Shown: positions 35,998 through 43,731 of the stretch, one piece after another | Numbering within the stretch: the first letter of the stretch is position 1 | Layout: each line of letters begins with the position of its first letter | Origin: Sphingomonas swuensis | GTDB taxonomy: Bacteria > Pseudomonadota > Alphaproteobacteria > Sphingomonadales > Sphingomonadaceae | Direction of reading: 5' to 3' | DNA: 64,000 bases | Assembly (NCBI RefSeq): GCF_039538045.1 | Contig: NZ_BAABBQ010000001.1 | Coordinates: 2,378,001 to 2,442,000, forward strand | Position numbers and translations under genes: made by a program | The notes under the pieces: generated by a model | What the model was told of the DNA's origin: nothing | The model's input: only the letters and a program-made list of their open reading frames with translations | Databases searched by the model: none

Positions 35998-36279
35998 TTA
36001 CTCGGGTTGCGCCGCCGGAGCCGCCCCCGGCTCGACGACATGCGCCCTGATGTCGACCGTGTAGGCCGGATTGCGGATCTGCTTGCGGCCGTTCGGCGCC
36101 GGACCCTGGATGTCGACGACGTTGCGATCCCCCGCGCTGACCCGGACCTCGGCCCGCCCGGCCTTCTCGATGGTCAGCGAGCGAGCGCGGACGGTGGCCT
36201 TGATCTCGATGTCGGGGGGCGTGGCGGCAACCTGCAGCGCCAGCATCAGGGGGATCATGATCATCAGGAGGCGCAACAT
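35998..36279 (-). CDS. small exported protein of unknown function
   Basis: 93 residues with a signal peptide of about 20 residues, then DIEIKATVRARSLTIEKAGRAEV and a short beta-rich domain with VVDIQGPAPNGRKQIRNP, ending in a proline/alanine tail. No cysteines. Not recognised. Upstream gene of the exported repeat protein at 35300. Confidence 0.7.
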   Translation of the reverse strand: MLRLLMIMIPLMLALQVAATPPDIEIKATVRARSLTIEKAGRAEVRVSAGDRNVVDIQGPAPNGRKQIRNPAYTVDIRAHVVEPGAAPAAQPE

Positions 36280-36332
36280 GCGCCATCGGTGACGGTTCCC
36301 GCAATCACCGAGACTGTCCCGCTGCGTTGAGG

Positions 36333-36788
36333 TCAGCCCGCCTGCGCGGCCTTCAGCACCTCGGCCGCGTGGCCCGGCACCTTCACCTTGCGCCAGGCCC
36401 TGAGCAGCGTTCCGTCGGCCCCGATCAGGAAGGTCGCGCGCTCCATCCCCATATACTTGCGGCCGTACATGCTCTTCTCGACCCAGGTTCCGAACGCCTC
36501 GCTGACCTCGCCCTCGTCGACCGCGAGCGGCACCTTCAAGTCATATTTGGCGATGAACTTGTCGTGGCTCTTGGCGCTGTCGCGCGACACTCCGACGACC
36601 TTCGTCCCAGCCGCCGCGAACTCGGCGGCCAAGGCGGTGAAGTCCTGCGCCTCGCGGGTGCAGCCCGAGGTGTCGTCCTTGGGGTAGAAATAGAGCACCA
36701 GCCTGCCGCTGGGCGAGCCGAGGTCGATCGTCTCGCCCGCAGTCGTGGCGAGATTCAGCGCCGGTGCCTTCTGTCCTTCCTCGATCAT
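36333..36788 (-). CDS. bcp: peroxiredoxin, BCP/PrxQ type (1-Cys)
   Basis: 151 residues. Peroxidatic Cys43 in FYPKDDTSGCTREAQDF is the only cysteine in the protein; the usual BCP resolving Cys five residues later is replaced (Gln). So reduction must use an external thiol. It removes peroxides in the cytosol. Its ATG overlaps the glnE stop (ATGA) and it is likely co-transcribed. Confidence 0.93.
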   Translation of the reverse strand: MIEEGQKAPALNLATTAGETIDLGSPSGRLVLYFYPKDDTSGCTREAQDFTALAAEFAAAGTKVVGVSRDSAKSHDKFIAKYDLKVPLAVDEGEVSEAFGTWVEKSMYGRKYMGMERATFLIGADGTLLRAWRKVKVPGHAAEVLKAAQAG

Positions 36789-39463
36789 CGTCCGTCCTTC
36801 ACTCTTTCCCAGCGCTCCGCGATCCGCGCCCGCGCCGCGTCCATCGCCGCCAACAGCCCATCCCAGCCCTCATGTCCACACAGGCTTGCGACGAGGGCGC
36901 GGCTGGCCGGGGGCAGCTCCTCGCGGGTCTCGGGCGCGACCAGCCGGAGCACGACGAGGAACCGGCTGAGCAGGCGGAGATCGTCGTCCGCCCGAACATC
37001 GAGCAGCCCTGCCTCTACCAGCGCGGCGATCGCCACCTCCAGCCGCGGGTCGAGCCCGACGCCATGGGTCAGCTGAAGCACGTGAACGGTGAACTCGAGG
37101 TCGACCAGCCCGCCCGCACCAAGCTTGACGTCAAGCGGCCCGCCTGGCGGCTTGTGCCGCGCCATCTCGGCCCGCATCGTCGCCGCGTCGGCACGGACCT
37201 TGGCCGGGTCGCGCGGCTCGGTGAGGATGGCGCAGACGAGATCGCGCACCCGCTGCTGGAAGGCCGCGCTTCCGGTCAGCGGCCGGGCCCGGCACAGCGC
37301 CAGATGCTCCCAGGTCCAGGCCTCGCGCCGCTGGTAGTCGGCGAACGCCTCGAGGCTGACCGCGAGCATGCCTTGTGCGCCCTGCGGCCGCAGTCGCGTA
37401 TCGACCTCGTAGAGCGCGCCGGCCGCGGTCGGCACCGACAGGGCCGCGACGATGCGGCTCGCCAGCCGGTTGTAATAGTCGGTCGCGGTCAGCGGCCGCG
37501 CGCCGTCCGAGCGGCTGTCGGGCGGCGCGTCGAACAGGAAGATGAGATCGAGGTCGCTCGCGTCGGTCAGCGCCTCGCCGCCGAAGCGGCCCAGCGCCAG
37601 CACCGCCAGCTCGCCGCCCGCGATGCGGCCATGTGCCTCGGCGAAGGCGTCGCCAACCTTGGCCGACAGCGCCACCACCGCTGCCTCGGCCAGGTCGCTG
37701 TAGCCCTTGGTGACGAGGATCGGGTCGCGGTGCGCGGCGACCAATTGCACCCCGAGTGCGAAGCGGCGCTCGCCGACGAGCCGGCGGATGAGGTCGAGCG
37801 CCTGGTCGAGCCCCTCGCCACCGACGCGCTTGCCGAACAGCTCGGCCAGCGCCTCGGCATCGGGCGGCGCGGCGAAGCTGCTCTCGTCGACCAGCCCGTC
37901 GAGCAGGGTCGGGCGCCGAGCCAGCTGATCGGCCAGTGCCGGCGCATGGGCGAGCACCAGCGCAAGATGATTGGCAAGCGCCGGTCGCGCCTCGAGCAGG
38001 CGGAAGAAATTGACCCCGCTCGACAGCCGCTCGACGATGTCGCTGAAGCGGTTGAGCGCGCGCGCCGGGTCGGGACCGGCGGCCATCAGCGGAAGAAGCG
38101 TCGGAAGCATCGCCTCGAACGCCTGCCTGGCGGGCTGCGAGCGCAGCGACCGTGCCTTGCCCGAGCGCCATTCGCCGACCCGCCGAGCCGCTTCCGCGGG
38201 ATCGGGCCAGCCCATGTCGGCAAGGGTCCTGGCGAGGATGTCCGGATCGTTCGAGAGGCCGCGGGTGCGGTCGCGGACGAGACCGTCGAACGTCTTCCCG
38301 ACCCGCTCGACATGTGGCCGCAAGCGTTCCAGCAGCGCCTCACCGTTGATCCCATCGAGTCCTGCCACGGCGTCGAGCGCAGCGCCGCGGGGAAGCCGAT
38401 GCTCCTGCCGGTCGTCGATCATCTGCACCCGGTGCTCGGCGGTGCGGAGCGCGCGATAGGCCGCCGCGATTCCGTTCGCGACTTCCGGTTCGAGCCGCCC
38501 CGCCGCCTCCAGCGCCGCCAGTGCCTCGACCGTCGCCGAGGCACGCAGCCCGGGCTCGCGCCCGCCATGCACCAGTTGCTGGACCTGGGTGTAGAACTCG
38601 GCCTCGCGGATCCCGCCGCGCCCGCGCTTGAGGTCGAAGCCGGGCCCGAATGCCTGCCCCTGCGCATAATGGTCGCGGATGCGGAGCGAGATGTCGCGGA
38701 TCTCGTCGATCGCGCCATAGTCGAGCGCCCGCCGCCACACGAACGGCCTAATCTCGTCGAGGAAGCGTCGGCCAAGCGCAATGTCGCCGGCGCAGGCGCG
38801 GGCGCGGATGAATGCCGCCCGCTCCCATGGCAGTGCCTGGCTTTCGTAATAGGAAATGGCGGCATCGACCGGAAGCGCGATCGGGGTCACCTCGGGCGAC
38901 GGCCGGAGCCGCATGTCGACCCGTGCAACATAGCCATGCTCGGTCCGCTCCTGGATGAGCTCGATCATCCGCCGGCCGTAGCGCACCGCGGCTTGGCCCG
39001 GCTCCTCGCGTGCCCGCCGCGGCAAGGTCGCGGGGTCGAACAGCAGGATGATGTCGACGTCAGAGCTGTAGTTGAGCTCACGGCTGCCGAGCTTGCCCAG
39101 CGCAAGCACCGCCATCCCTGTAGGCTCCTCGTCCGGAACCCGCTCGGTCATCGCTTGGGCGAGCGCTGCGTCGAGCGCTCGGTCGGCGAAGTCGGACAGG
39201 GCGAGGGTGACCTCCTCAAGCCCGAGCTCGCCCGACAGGTCTCCGAGCGCCACGGCGAGCGCAAGCCGCTGCCGCTCGACCCGCAGCGCCTCACCGACCG
39301 GCCTCCCGCCGACCGTCGCAGCCATGCCCAGCGCAGCCTCACTGCCCTGCTCCTCGAATGCGCGGACAAGATCGGGGTGGCGCTCGATCAGCCCGCCGAG
39401 GAATGGCGACCAGCGCCGCGCCCGCGCCAGGCTTGCCGAGCGATCGACGGGACTGTCGCTCAT
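36785..39463 (-). CDS. glnE: glutamine synthetase adenylyltransferase/deadenylase
   Basis: 892 residues. Two nucleotidyltransferase domains: GKLGSRELNYSSDVDIILLF in the N-terminal half and GRFGGEALTDASDLDLIFLF in the C-terminal half, each with the D-x-D metal pair. GlnE adds and removes AMP on glutamine synthetase in response to PII. Each domain has the expected GGIREAEFYTQVQQLVHG or GGLVDLEFTVHVLQLTHG segment. ATG at 39463; an upstream in-frame ATG would add 22 residues with no features. Long open frames on the other strand are shadows. Confidence 0.95.
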   Translation of the reverse strand: MSDSPVDRSASLARARRWSPFLGGLIERHPDLVRAFEEQGSEAALGMAATVGGRPVGEALRVERQRLALAVALGDLSGELGLEEVTLALSDFADRALDAALAQAMTERVPDEEPTGMAVLALGKLGSRELNYSSDVDIILLFDPATLPRRAREEPGQAAVRYGRRMIELIQERTEHGYVARVDMRLRPSPEVTPIALPVDAAISYYESQALPWERAAFIRARACAGDIALGRRFLDEIRPFVWRRALDYGAIDEIRDISLRIRDHYAQGQAFGPGFDLKRGRGGIREAEFYTQVQQLVHGGREPGLRASATVEALAALEAAGRLEPEVANGIAAAYRALRTAEHRVQMIDDRQEHRLPRGAALDAVAGLDGINGEALLERLRPHVERVGKTFDGLVRDRTRGLSNDPDILARTLADMGWPDPAEAARRVGEWRSGKARSLRSQPARQAFEAMLPTLLPLMAAGPDPARALNRFSDIVERLSSGVNFFRLLEARPALANHLALVLAHAPALADQLARRPTLLDGLVDESSFAAPPDAEALAELFGKRVGGEGLDQALDLIRRLVGERRFALGVQLVAAHRDPILVTKGYSDLAEAAVVALSAKVGDAFAEAHGRIAGGELAVLALGRFGGEALTDASDLDLIFLFDAPPDSRSDGARPLTATDYYNRLASRIVAALSVPTAAGALYEVDTRLRPQGAQGMLAVSLEAFADYQRREAWTWEHLALCRARPLTGSAAFQQRVRDLVCAILTEPRDPAKVRADAATMRAEMARHKPPGGPLDVKLGAGGLVDLEFTVHVLQLTHGVGLDPRLEVAIAALVEAGLLDVRADDDLRLLSRFLVVLRLVAPETREELPPASRALVASLCGHEGWDGLLAAMDAARARIAERWERVKDGR

Positions 39464-39529
39464 GGGATACTTTCGGCAGGAAGCGTCGGTCTGAGAAACA
39501 CTTGGCTCTTTGCGGCGTTGAACTGACAA

Positions 39530-39718
39530 ATGAAATCCGAGCCACTCTCTACGGCGGCGTTGGTAGAAGCGAACGACTCCATGGATCGACGTATCATCAG
39601 GGTCGAGCTACCTCCTGCTCATGCCGGTGTCACCGCCGCACTGCGACGGGCGTTCGCGTCCGTCCCAGCGGGGTCGGAAGACCGCCAGTTCGAAGAATTG
39701 CTGGCGCGCCTCGGTTGA
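39530..39718 (+). CDS. small conserved-looking protein of unknown function
   Basis: 62 residues; an internal ATG (39581) would give a 45-residue product with the same RRIIRVELPPAHAGVTAALR core. No signal peptide or membrane segment. Ends with an EELLARLG helix. Unrecognised; it lies between glnE and the terminator. Codon choice is like its neighbours. Whether the first or second ATG is used cannot be decided. Confidence 0.5.
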   Translation: MKSEPLSTAALVEANDSMDRRIIRVELPPAHAGVTAALRRAFASVPAGSEDRQFEELLARLG

Positions 39719-39725
39719 CACCCTT

Positions 39726-39741
39726 GCCGGCGAAAGCCGGC
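39726..39741. repeat. REP-like palindrome GCCGGC-GAAA-GCCGGC
   Basis: Six-base-pair stem with GAAA loop, 8 bases after the small gene's stop, and belonging to the same family as 18169-18186. Placed just before a strong terminator. Confidence 0.65.
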
Positions 39742-39757
39742 AGTAGACGCGTACAAG

Positions 39758-39787
39758 AAAGGGCTCCGGTTTTCGCCGGAGCCCTTT
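39758..39787. terminator. bidirectional rho-independent terminator between small gene and ecfG
   Basis: Arms 39758-39769 and 39776-39787 (12 base pairs, AAAGGGCTCCGG with its complement) around a six-base loop. The 3' arm ends in T and is followed by TTCTTTG, and the A-rich 5' arm gives T residues on the other strand. Serves both convergent genes. Confidence 0.9.
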
Positions 39788-39817
39788 TTCTTTGTCCATC
39801 GTGAGGGCTGAGCCGTA

Positions 39818-40510
39818 TCAGCCGCGGTTGCCTGCCAGCTCGTCGACCTCGCCCATGATCTGCGACAGGGCGCTGTGATTGGGATCGGTCTTGTGCTGGC
39901 GCCGGCTCGGAAGCTTGCCGCCGCTGAGCAACTGCTCGAGCGCAACCCGCCCGCGCGCCACCCGGCTCTTGATCGTCCCGACCGCGCAGCCGCAGATTTC
40001 GGCCGCTTCCTCATAGGCGAAGCCACCGGCGCCGACGAGGATCAGCGCCTCGCGCTGGGGCTGCGGCAGGTGCATGAGCGCCCGCTGCATGTCGCCCAGT
40101 TCGACGTGACGGTCCTGGCTCGCCGGAGCAGCAAGCAGCTTGGAGGCGGTGATCTCGTCCCACTCGCCCTTGAAGCGGGCGCGCCGCATCTGGCTGAGGA
40201 ACAGGTTGCGCAGGATGATGAAGGTCCAGGCGCGCATGTTGGTCCCGGCCTGGAAGCGCTTGCGCGCCGCCCATGCCTTCAGCAGCGTTTCCTGAACGAG
40301 ATCGTCGGCAAGGTCGCGGCTGCCCGAGAGCGAGCGCCCGAAAGCGCGGAGATGCGGGATGACCTGCGCGAGCTGGGTCTTGAACTCCGGGTCCGACAGC
40401 GGAACCGGTTCTTCCCGGGCTGCCTCGGCTGGCCGGCTGTCAAGTTGGTCGCTCACTGATCCCCGCCGAAACTCGCTGCGTGCCGCGGCACCGCGTGCGA
40501 AATGGTTCAT
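39818..40510 (-). CDS. ecfG: ECF sigma factor EcfG of the general stress response
   Basis: 230 residues from ATG 40510, or 212 from a GTG at 40456; the extra N-terminal stretch looks disordered, and the start is not decided. Region 2: DLVQETLLKAWAARKRFQAGTNMRAWTFIILRNLFLSQMRRARF. Region 4: LPQPQREALILVGAGGFAYEEAAEICGCAVGTIKSRVARGR. EcfG drives general stress genes and is held by NepR, freed by phosphorylated PhyR. It is transcribed from an EcfG-type promoter together with the upstream microprotein. The terminator at 39758 ends the transcript. Confidence 0.93.
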   Translation of the reverse strand: MNHFARGAAARSEFRRGSVSDQLDSRPAEAAREEPVPLSDPEFKTQLAQVIPHLRAFGRSLSGSRDLADDLVQETLLKAWAARKRFQAGTNMRAWTFIILRNLFLSQMRRARFKGEWDEITASKLLAAPASQDRHVELGDMQRALMHLPQPQREALILVGAGGFAYEEAAEICGCAVGTIKSRVARGRVALEQLLSGGKLPSRRQHKTDPNHSALSQIMGEVDELAGNRG

Positions 40511-40527
40511 AACTCTACCGGATCCGC

Positions 40528-40668
40528 TCAGCCGGCGACAAGCAAGATGATCGCAAAGATCAGAATAACAAGCCCAAGTCCGCCGAACAGCGCGACCCGA
40601 GCGACGCCCGGCGTTGTTCCGGCACGCGCTTCGGTTCCGGTCAGATGATCCGGATGATTGGGATCCAT
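40528..40668 (-). CDS. 46-residue single-pass membrane microprotein upstream of ecfG
   Basis: A short frame of 46 residues: hydrophilic start MDPNHPDHLTGTEARAGTTP, then one strong hydrophobic helix (about 27-45, VALFGGLGLVILIFAIILLVAG-like) that ends the protein. Its stop lies 17 bases before the ecfG ATG. Preceded by the EcfG promoter at 40706-40731 with a 38-base leader to its ATG. So it is probably the first gene of the autoregulated ecfG transcript. Unrecognised; role unknown, perhaps envelope stress or a translational leader. Coding is inferred from composition and position. Confidence 0.6.
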   Translation of the reverse strand: MDPNHPDHLTGTEARAGTTPGVARVALFGGLGLVILIFAIILLVAG

Positions 40669-40705
40669 GTAACGTTGCACTCCCGCAGATAGATTTCGGA
40701 GCGCC

Positions 40706-40731
40706 AACGCAACGATGGGAACCTCGGTTCC
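40706..40731 (-). promoter_or_regulatory. EcfG-type promoter of the microprotein-ecfG transcript
   Basis: On the minus strand GGAAC (40731-40727), 17 bases, then CGTT (40709-40706), an exact match to the GGAAC-N16/17-CGTT consensus of EcfG-type sigma factors. It lies 38 bases upstream of the microprotein ATG and just after the phyR stop. Implies positive autoregulation of ecfG. Confidence 0.8.
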
Positions 40732-40745
40732 CCTGAACCTCGGAC

Positions 40746-41549
40746 TTAGCTGGCCGGAACGGTCGCCGCGTCGAAGAACAGCGCCTGCGCGATCGCCGCC
40801 TTCACCGTCGCCCGCTGGAACGGCTTGGTGATGAGGAAGGTCGGCTCCGGACGGGTGCCGGTCAGCAGTCGCTCGGGGAAGGCGGTGATGAAGATCACCG
40901 GGACCGAGAATTCGGCGAGGATGTCGCGGACGGCATCGATGCCGCTCGAATCATCGGCCAGCTGGATGTCGGCCAGCACCAGTCCCGGCGGGTGGGCGCG
41001 GGCCTGGGCCACCGCCTCGTCGCGGGTCACGGCGACGCCGGTGACATTGTGGCCGAGGTCGCGGACGATCGTCTCGATGTCCATCGCGATGATCGGCTCG
41101 TCCTCGATGATCAGGACGTCGGCCAGCGTCTGGCGCTCGATCTCGCCCAACGCTTCCTGGACCAGATTGTCGATCTCGCCCGGCTGGGCACCGATCAGGT
41201 AGCCGGCGTCGGTCGCCGAGAAGCCCTCGAGCGCGGTCAGCAGAAGCGCCTGGCGCGACAGCGGGGTGATCCGGCTCAGCCGGGCCTGGGCGATCCCTTC
41301 GGCATTGCCGAGGTTCTCGCTGCCGAAGTCGCCGCCTTCCTCGATGTTGGCGGTCGACCAGATCGCGTGGAAGGTCTTGTACAGCCCGAGCCGCGGCTCG
41401 ACTTCGCGGGGGAAGCTGTCGGGAGCAGCGACGATCGCCTCCAGAGTCGCGCGGACGAAAGCATCTCCGTGGGTCTGGCTACCGGTAAGCGCCCGCGCAT
41501 AGCGCCGCAGAAAGGGCAGATGCGGCGCAAGTTCCTGGCCAAGCGACAT
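40746..41549 (-). CDS. phyR: general stress response regulator PhyR
   Basis: 267 residues. N-terminal sigma-like domain (1-135: region 2-like LPFLRRYARALTGSQTHGDAFV, region 4-like LSRQALLLTALEGFSATDAGYLIG) and C-terminal receiver (141-260) with Glu149-Asp150, phosphoacceptor Asp194 (GLVLADIQLAD), Thr and Lys (FLITKPF). Phosphorylation lets the sigma-like domain take NepR from EcfG. Divergent from nepR, 271 bases apart. No good EcfG promoter is visible on its side. Confidence 0.97.
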   Translation of the reverse strand: MSLGQELAPHLPFLRRYARALTGSQTHGDAFVRATLEAIVAAPDSFPREVEPRLGLYKTFHAIWSTANIEEGGDFGSENLGNAEGIAQARLSRITPLSRQALLLTALEGFSATDAGYLIGAQPGEIDNLVQEALGEIERQTLADVLIIEDEPIIAMDIETIVRDLGHNVTGVAVTRDEAVAQARAHPPGLVLADIQLADDSSGIDAVRDILAEFSVPVIFITAFPERLLTGTRPEPTFLITKPFQRATVKAAIAQALFFDAATVPAS

Positions 41550-41662
41550 GGTTCAGTCGTGCTCCTAATTCGTTGTTGCCGACCCTATTGGAAGCCGGTT
41601 CGTTAAACTGCAACCCTCGGCTCGGACCGATTACGATCCTGAAACAAAAGTGCGCGCTGGTC

Positions 41663-41687
41663 GGAACAAAGCTGTCACGTTTTGGTT
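41663..41687 (+). promoter_or_regulatory. candidate EcfG-type promoter of nepR
   Basis: GGAAC (41663-41667), 16 bases, then GGTT (41684-41687): the -35 is exact and the -10 has GTT with a changed first base. It lies about 130 bases before the nepR start, in the 271-base phyR/nepR divergent region. Plausible but weaker than the sites at 40706 and 43598. Confidence 0.5.
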
Positions 41688-41820
41688 TCGTGGGTCGGAC
41701 AGTCTCTCGATTGACGAGCGGGCTGCAAGACTCATACGTGGGCCGGTGGGGCTGAGGCCCGAGAGTTTAAGGAAGCAGTCATTGCGCCAGGCCATGAAGC
41801 GGCTGGAGGGGGACAGTGGG

Positions 41821-41994
41821 TTGAGTGCGGATATGAATGAAAGTCCGCCACCCGCGGGAGAACCCAAACCGAAGGCGCGCCGCAAGGGCGCTGCTCCCGA
41901 CGACGTCGGCAAGGCGCTTCGCAGCGCCTATGACGAGGCGCTCCGCGAAGAGGTACCCGACGACTTCCTTGATCTACTCGGGAAGCTGAGCTGA
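41821..41994 (+). CDS. nepR: anti-sigma factor NepR
   Basis: 57 residues from a TTG eight bases after GGAGGGGG (or 53 from the ATG at 41833). The hallmark is RSAYDEALREEVPDDFLDLLGKL, two helices: alpha1 with GKALRSAYDEAL and alpha2 with VPDDFLDLLGKL, which clamp EcfG or the PhyR sigma-like domain. A charged, proline-rich N-terminus precedes. It starts the nepR-phyP-like operon, with the kinase gene 34 bases downstream. Confidence 0.93.
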   Translation: MSADMNESPPPAGEPKPKARRKGAAPDDVGKALRSAYDEALREEVPDDFLDLLGKLS

Positions 41995-42028
41995 GCCGGG
42001 CCGTGCCCGCAACGCTTCGCTCGACGCG

Positions 42029-43579
42029 ATGATTCACAAGCTCAGTCACTGGTTCCAGCAGCTGCCCACCGCCGGCAAGCTCCTGCTGCTGCTTACCGCC
42101 GCCATCCTCCCGCTCGGCCTAGTGCTGATCCTTGCCGCCTCGTCCGGCATCGACCAGGCCAATCGTGCGCTCGAGGGGCGTGCGACCGACCAGGGGCGGA
42201 TCGCCATCCGCTCGATCGACAGCCTGATCGCCCGCAACGTCCTTGCTCTCCGCGTGGCCGCCAATGCCGCGATCAACGATCCGGGCGACCCGTGCGAGCA
42301 GGTCCAGCGCTCGCTCAGCCTGTCGCCCAACGTCCCCGACAAGTTCATCCTGCGCGACCAGGTCGGGACCGAGCTGTGCGCTCGCGGACAGGCCGACACG
42401 ACCGAGCGTTCGACCCTGCTGGTTCCCCCCGGCAATGTCCGCCTCTGGATCTCCCCGAGCAAGGGCAGCCTCTATTATCGCGTCGGCGTCTATGGCGGAT
42501 CGGCGACCGGCTCGATCGACCGCGAAGACATGCGCGAGGCGCTTGCCGCTGCGCGGGCCGAGACCGACAGCTTCATCCTGTCCGACGGCAATGGCGACAT
42601 CCGGCTCAGCAGCCCCGCGGTGGAGCGGCCGATCGCCGGCTTCGAGCGCGACACCAGGGTCATCGAGCGACCGATCGCCGCCGGCCAGCTTCTCGCCCGC
42701 TCGACCGTGTCGAGCGAGCGCGTCGCCTCGGTCGACCGCGCCATCACCCTCCTCCCGGTGCTGATGTGGATCGTCGCGGCCTTCCTCAGCTGGCTGGTCG
42801 TGCGCACCTTCCTGCTCGCGCCGCTGCGCCGGATGAGCCGGGCCATCGCCGCCCATGATCCCGACGATGGCGCGCTGGTCCTGCCCGAGAAGCTCGGCTC
42901 GGCGATCGAGATCCGCGAACTCGGCGCCTCCTTCACCCGCGCCGTCGAGCGGATCGAGCGCAGCGAGAAGAACATGGCCGAGGCCCTCGAAGGGCAGCGC
43001 AAGCTCGTCCGCGAGGTCCATCACCGGGTCAAGAACAACCTCCAGGTCGTCGCCTCGCTGCTCAACATCCATCGCCGCAGCGCCGGTTCGGACGAGGCGC
43101 GCGACGCTTATTCCTCGATTGGCCGGCGGGTCGACGCGCTCGCCGTCGTCCACCGCAACCATTTCGCGGAGCTCGAGGAGAATCGCGGGATCGCGCTGCG
43201 GCCGTTGCTGTCGGAGCTTGCCGCCAACCTGCGCGGAAGCGCGCCCGATCATGCCCGCATGCTCGACATCGGGCTCGACCTCGAAAGCCTCAACACGACC
43301 CAGGACGTGGCTGTCGCGACCGCCTTCCTAACCACCGAGATCGTCGAGCATGCGATGCTGACCGAGCCCGACGCGCCGGTCACCCTGTCGCTTCACCGGA
43401 CCGGCGATCTTACCGCCCGCTTCGTTCTCTCGACGGGTGCCCTGTCCGAGCAGATGGGGCCCGAGCACCAGCAGTTCGAGCGGATCGTCGCCGGGCTCGC
43501 CAAGCAGCTCCGCTCGCCGCTCGGCAAGGAGCCGGGAAGCTACACCGTCGACCTTCCGGTATTTCCCGCCCGCCCGTAA
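42029..43579 (+). CDS. phyP: membrane HisKA_2-family kinase-like protein with degenerate ATPase, PhyP-like
   Basis: 516 residues. Transmembrane helices near 17-37 and 241-265 frame a periplasmic domain, then HAMP-like (about 266-310), DHp with EVHHRVKNNLQVVASLLNIH (His331), and a C-terminal ATPase-like domain. The latter lacks the N-box Asn (TEIVEHAML in place of NELVTNAxKHA) and shows no D-x-G-x-G loop, so kinase activity is doubtful. In Sphingomonas such a protein (PhyP) is a negative regulator that acts on PhyR, probably as a phosphatase. Located directly behind nepR. Confidence 0.82.
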   Translation: MIHKLSHWFQQLPTAGKLLLLLTAAILPLGLVLILAASSGIDQANRALEGRATDQGRIAIRSIDSLIARNVLALRVAANAAINDPGDPCEQVQRSLSLSPNVPDKFILRDQVGTELCARGQADTTERSTLLVPPGNVRLWISPSKGSLYYRVGVYGGSATGSIDREDMREALAAARAETDSFILSDGNGDIRLSSPAVERPIAGFERDTRVIERPIAAGQLLARSTVSSERVASVDRAITLLPVLMWIVAAFLSWLVVRTFLLAPLRRMSRAIAAHDPDDGALVLPEKLGSAIEIRELGASFTRAVERIERSEKNMAEALEGQRKLVREVHHRVKNNLQVVASLLNIHRRSAGSDEARDAYSSIGRRVDALAVVHRNHFAELEENRGIALRPLLSELAANLRGSAPDHARMLDIGLDLESLNTTQDVAVATAFLTTEIVEHAMLTEPDAPVTLSLHRTGDLTARFVLSTGALSEQMGPEHQQFERIVAGLAKQLRSPLGKEPGSYTVDLPVFPARP

Positions 43580-43597
43580 AAAAATTCGACGGGGGCA

Positions 43598-43622
43598 GGA
43601 ACCCCGGGCGCCATACGCCGTT
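43598..43622 (+). promoter_or_regulatory. EcfG-type promoter pointing at the candidate small RNA
   Basis: GGAAC (43598-43602), 16 bases, then CGTT (43619-43622), exact. It lies 19 bases after the kinase stop and reads into the 3' end of tatC, with no plus-strand gene following. Transcription would start near 43628-43630. Confidence 0.75.
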
Positions 43623-43628
43623 CTACAC

Positions 43629-43731
43629 TTCGGATAGCGACCTTTTGCCCCCCCGCTCTCGCTGTCCGCTTACACGGGCCCGAAGTCGTCAACCCTCCCC
43701 CCCCCGGTGACGACTTCGGGCCCGCTTTGCG
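43629..43731 (+). ncRNA. candidate EcfG-dependent small RNA with two C-rich loops
   Basis: About 100 bases after an exact EcfG promoter. Hairpin 1: CGGATAGCGA (43631-43640) pairs with 43659-43668 (ten pairs, one G-U) and presents an 18-base loop with seven consecutive C. Hairpin 2: 17 perfect pairs, 43675-43691 with 43708-43724, loop with nine consecutive C, followed by CTTTGCG as a weak tail, so it can serve as terminator. C-rich exposed loops recall alphaproteobacterial stress sRNAs such as Caulobacter GsrN, which binds G-rich leader sequences. The 3' half is antisense to the last 21 codons of tatC. Existence as a transcript is an inference. Confidence 0.6.

Noticed and set aside
36764..39526. 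A very long open frame (over 900 codons) on the plus strand opposite glnE, and similar long frames opposite sucA, mdh, argS and others
   Set aside because: They mirror the GC-rich codon bias of real genes on the other strand, lack ribosome sites and family features, and read as Arg/Ala/Gly/Asp-rich low-complexity protein.
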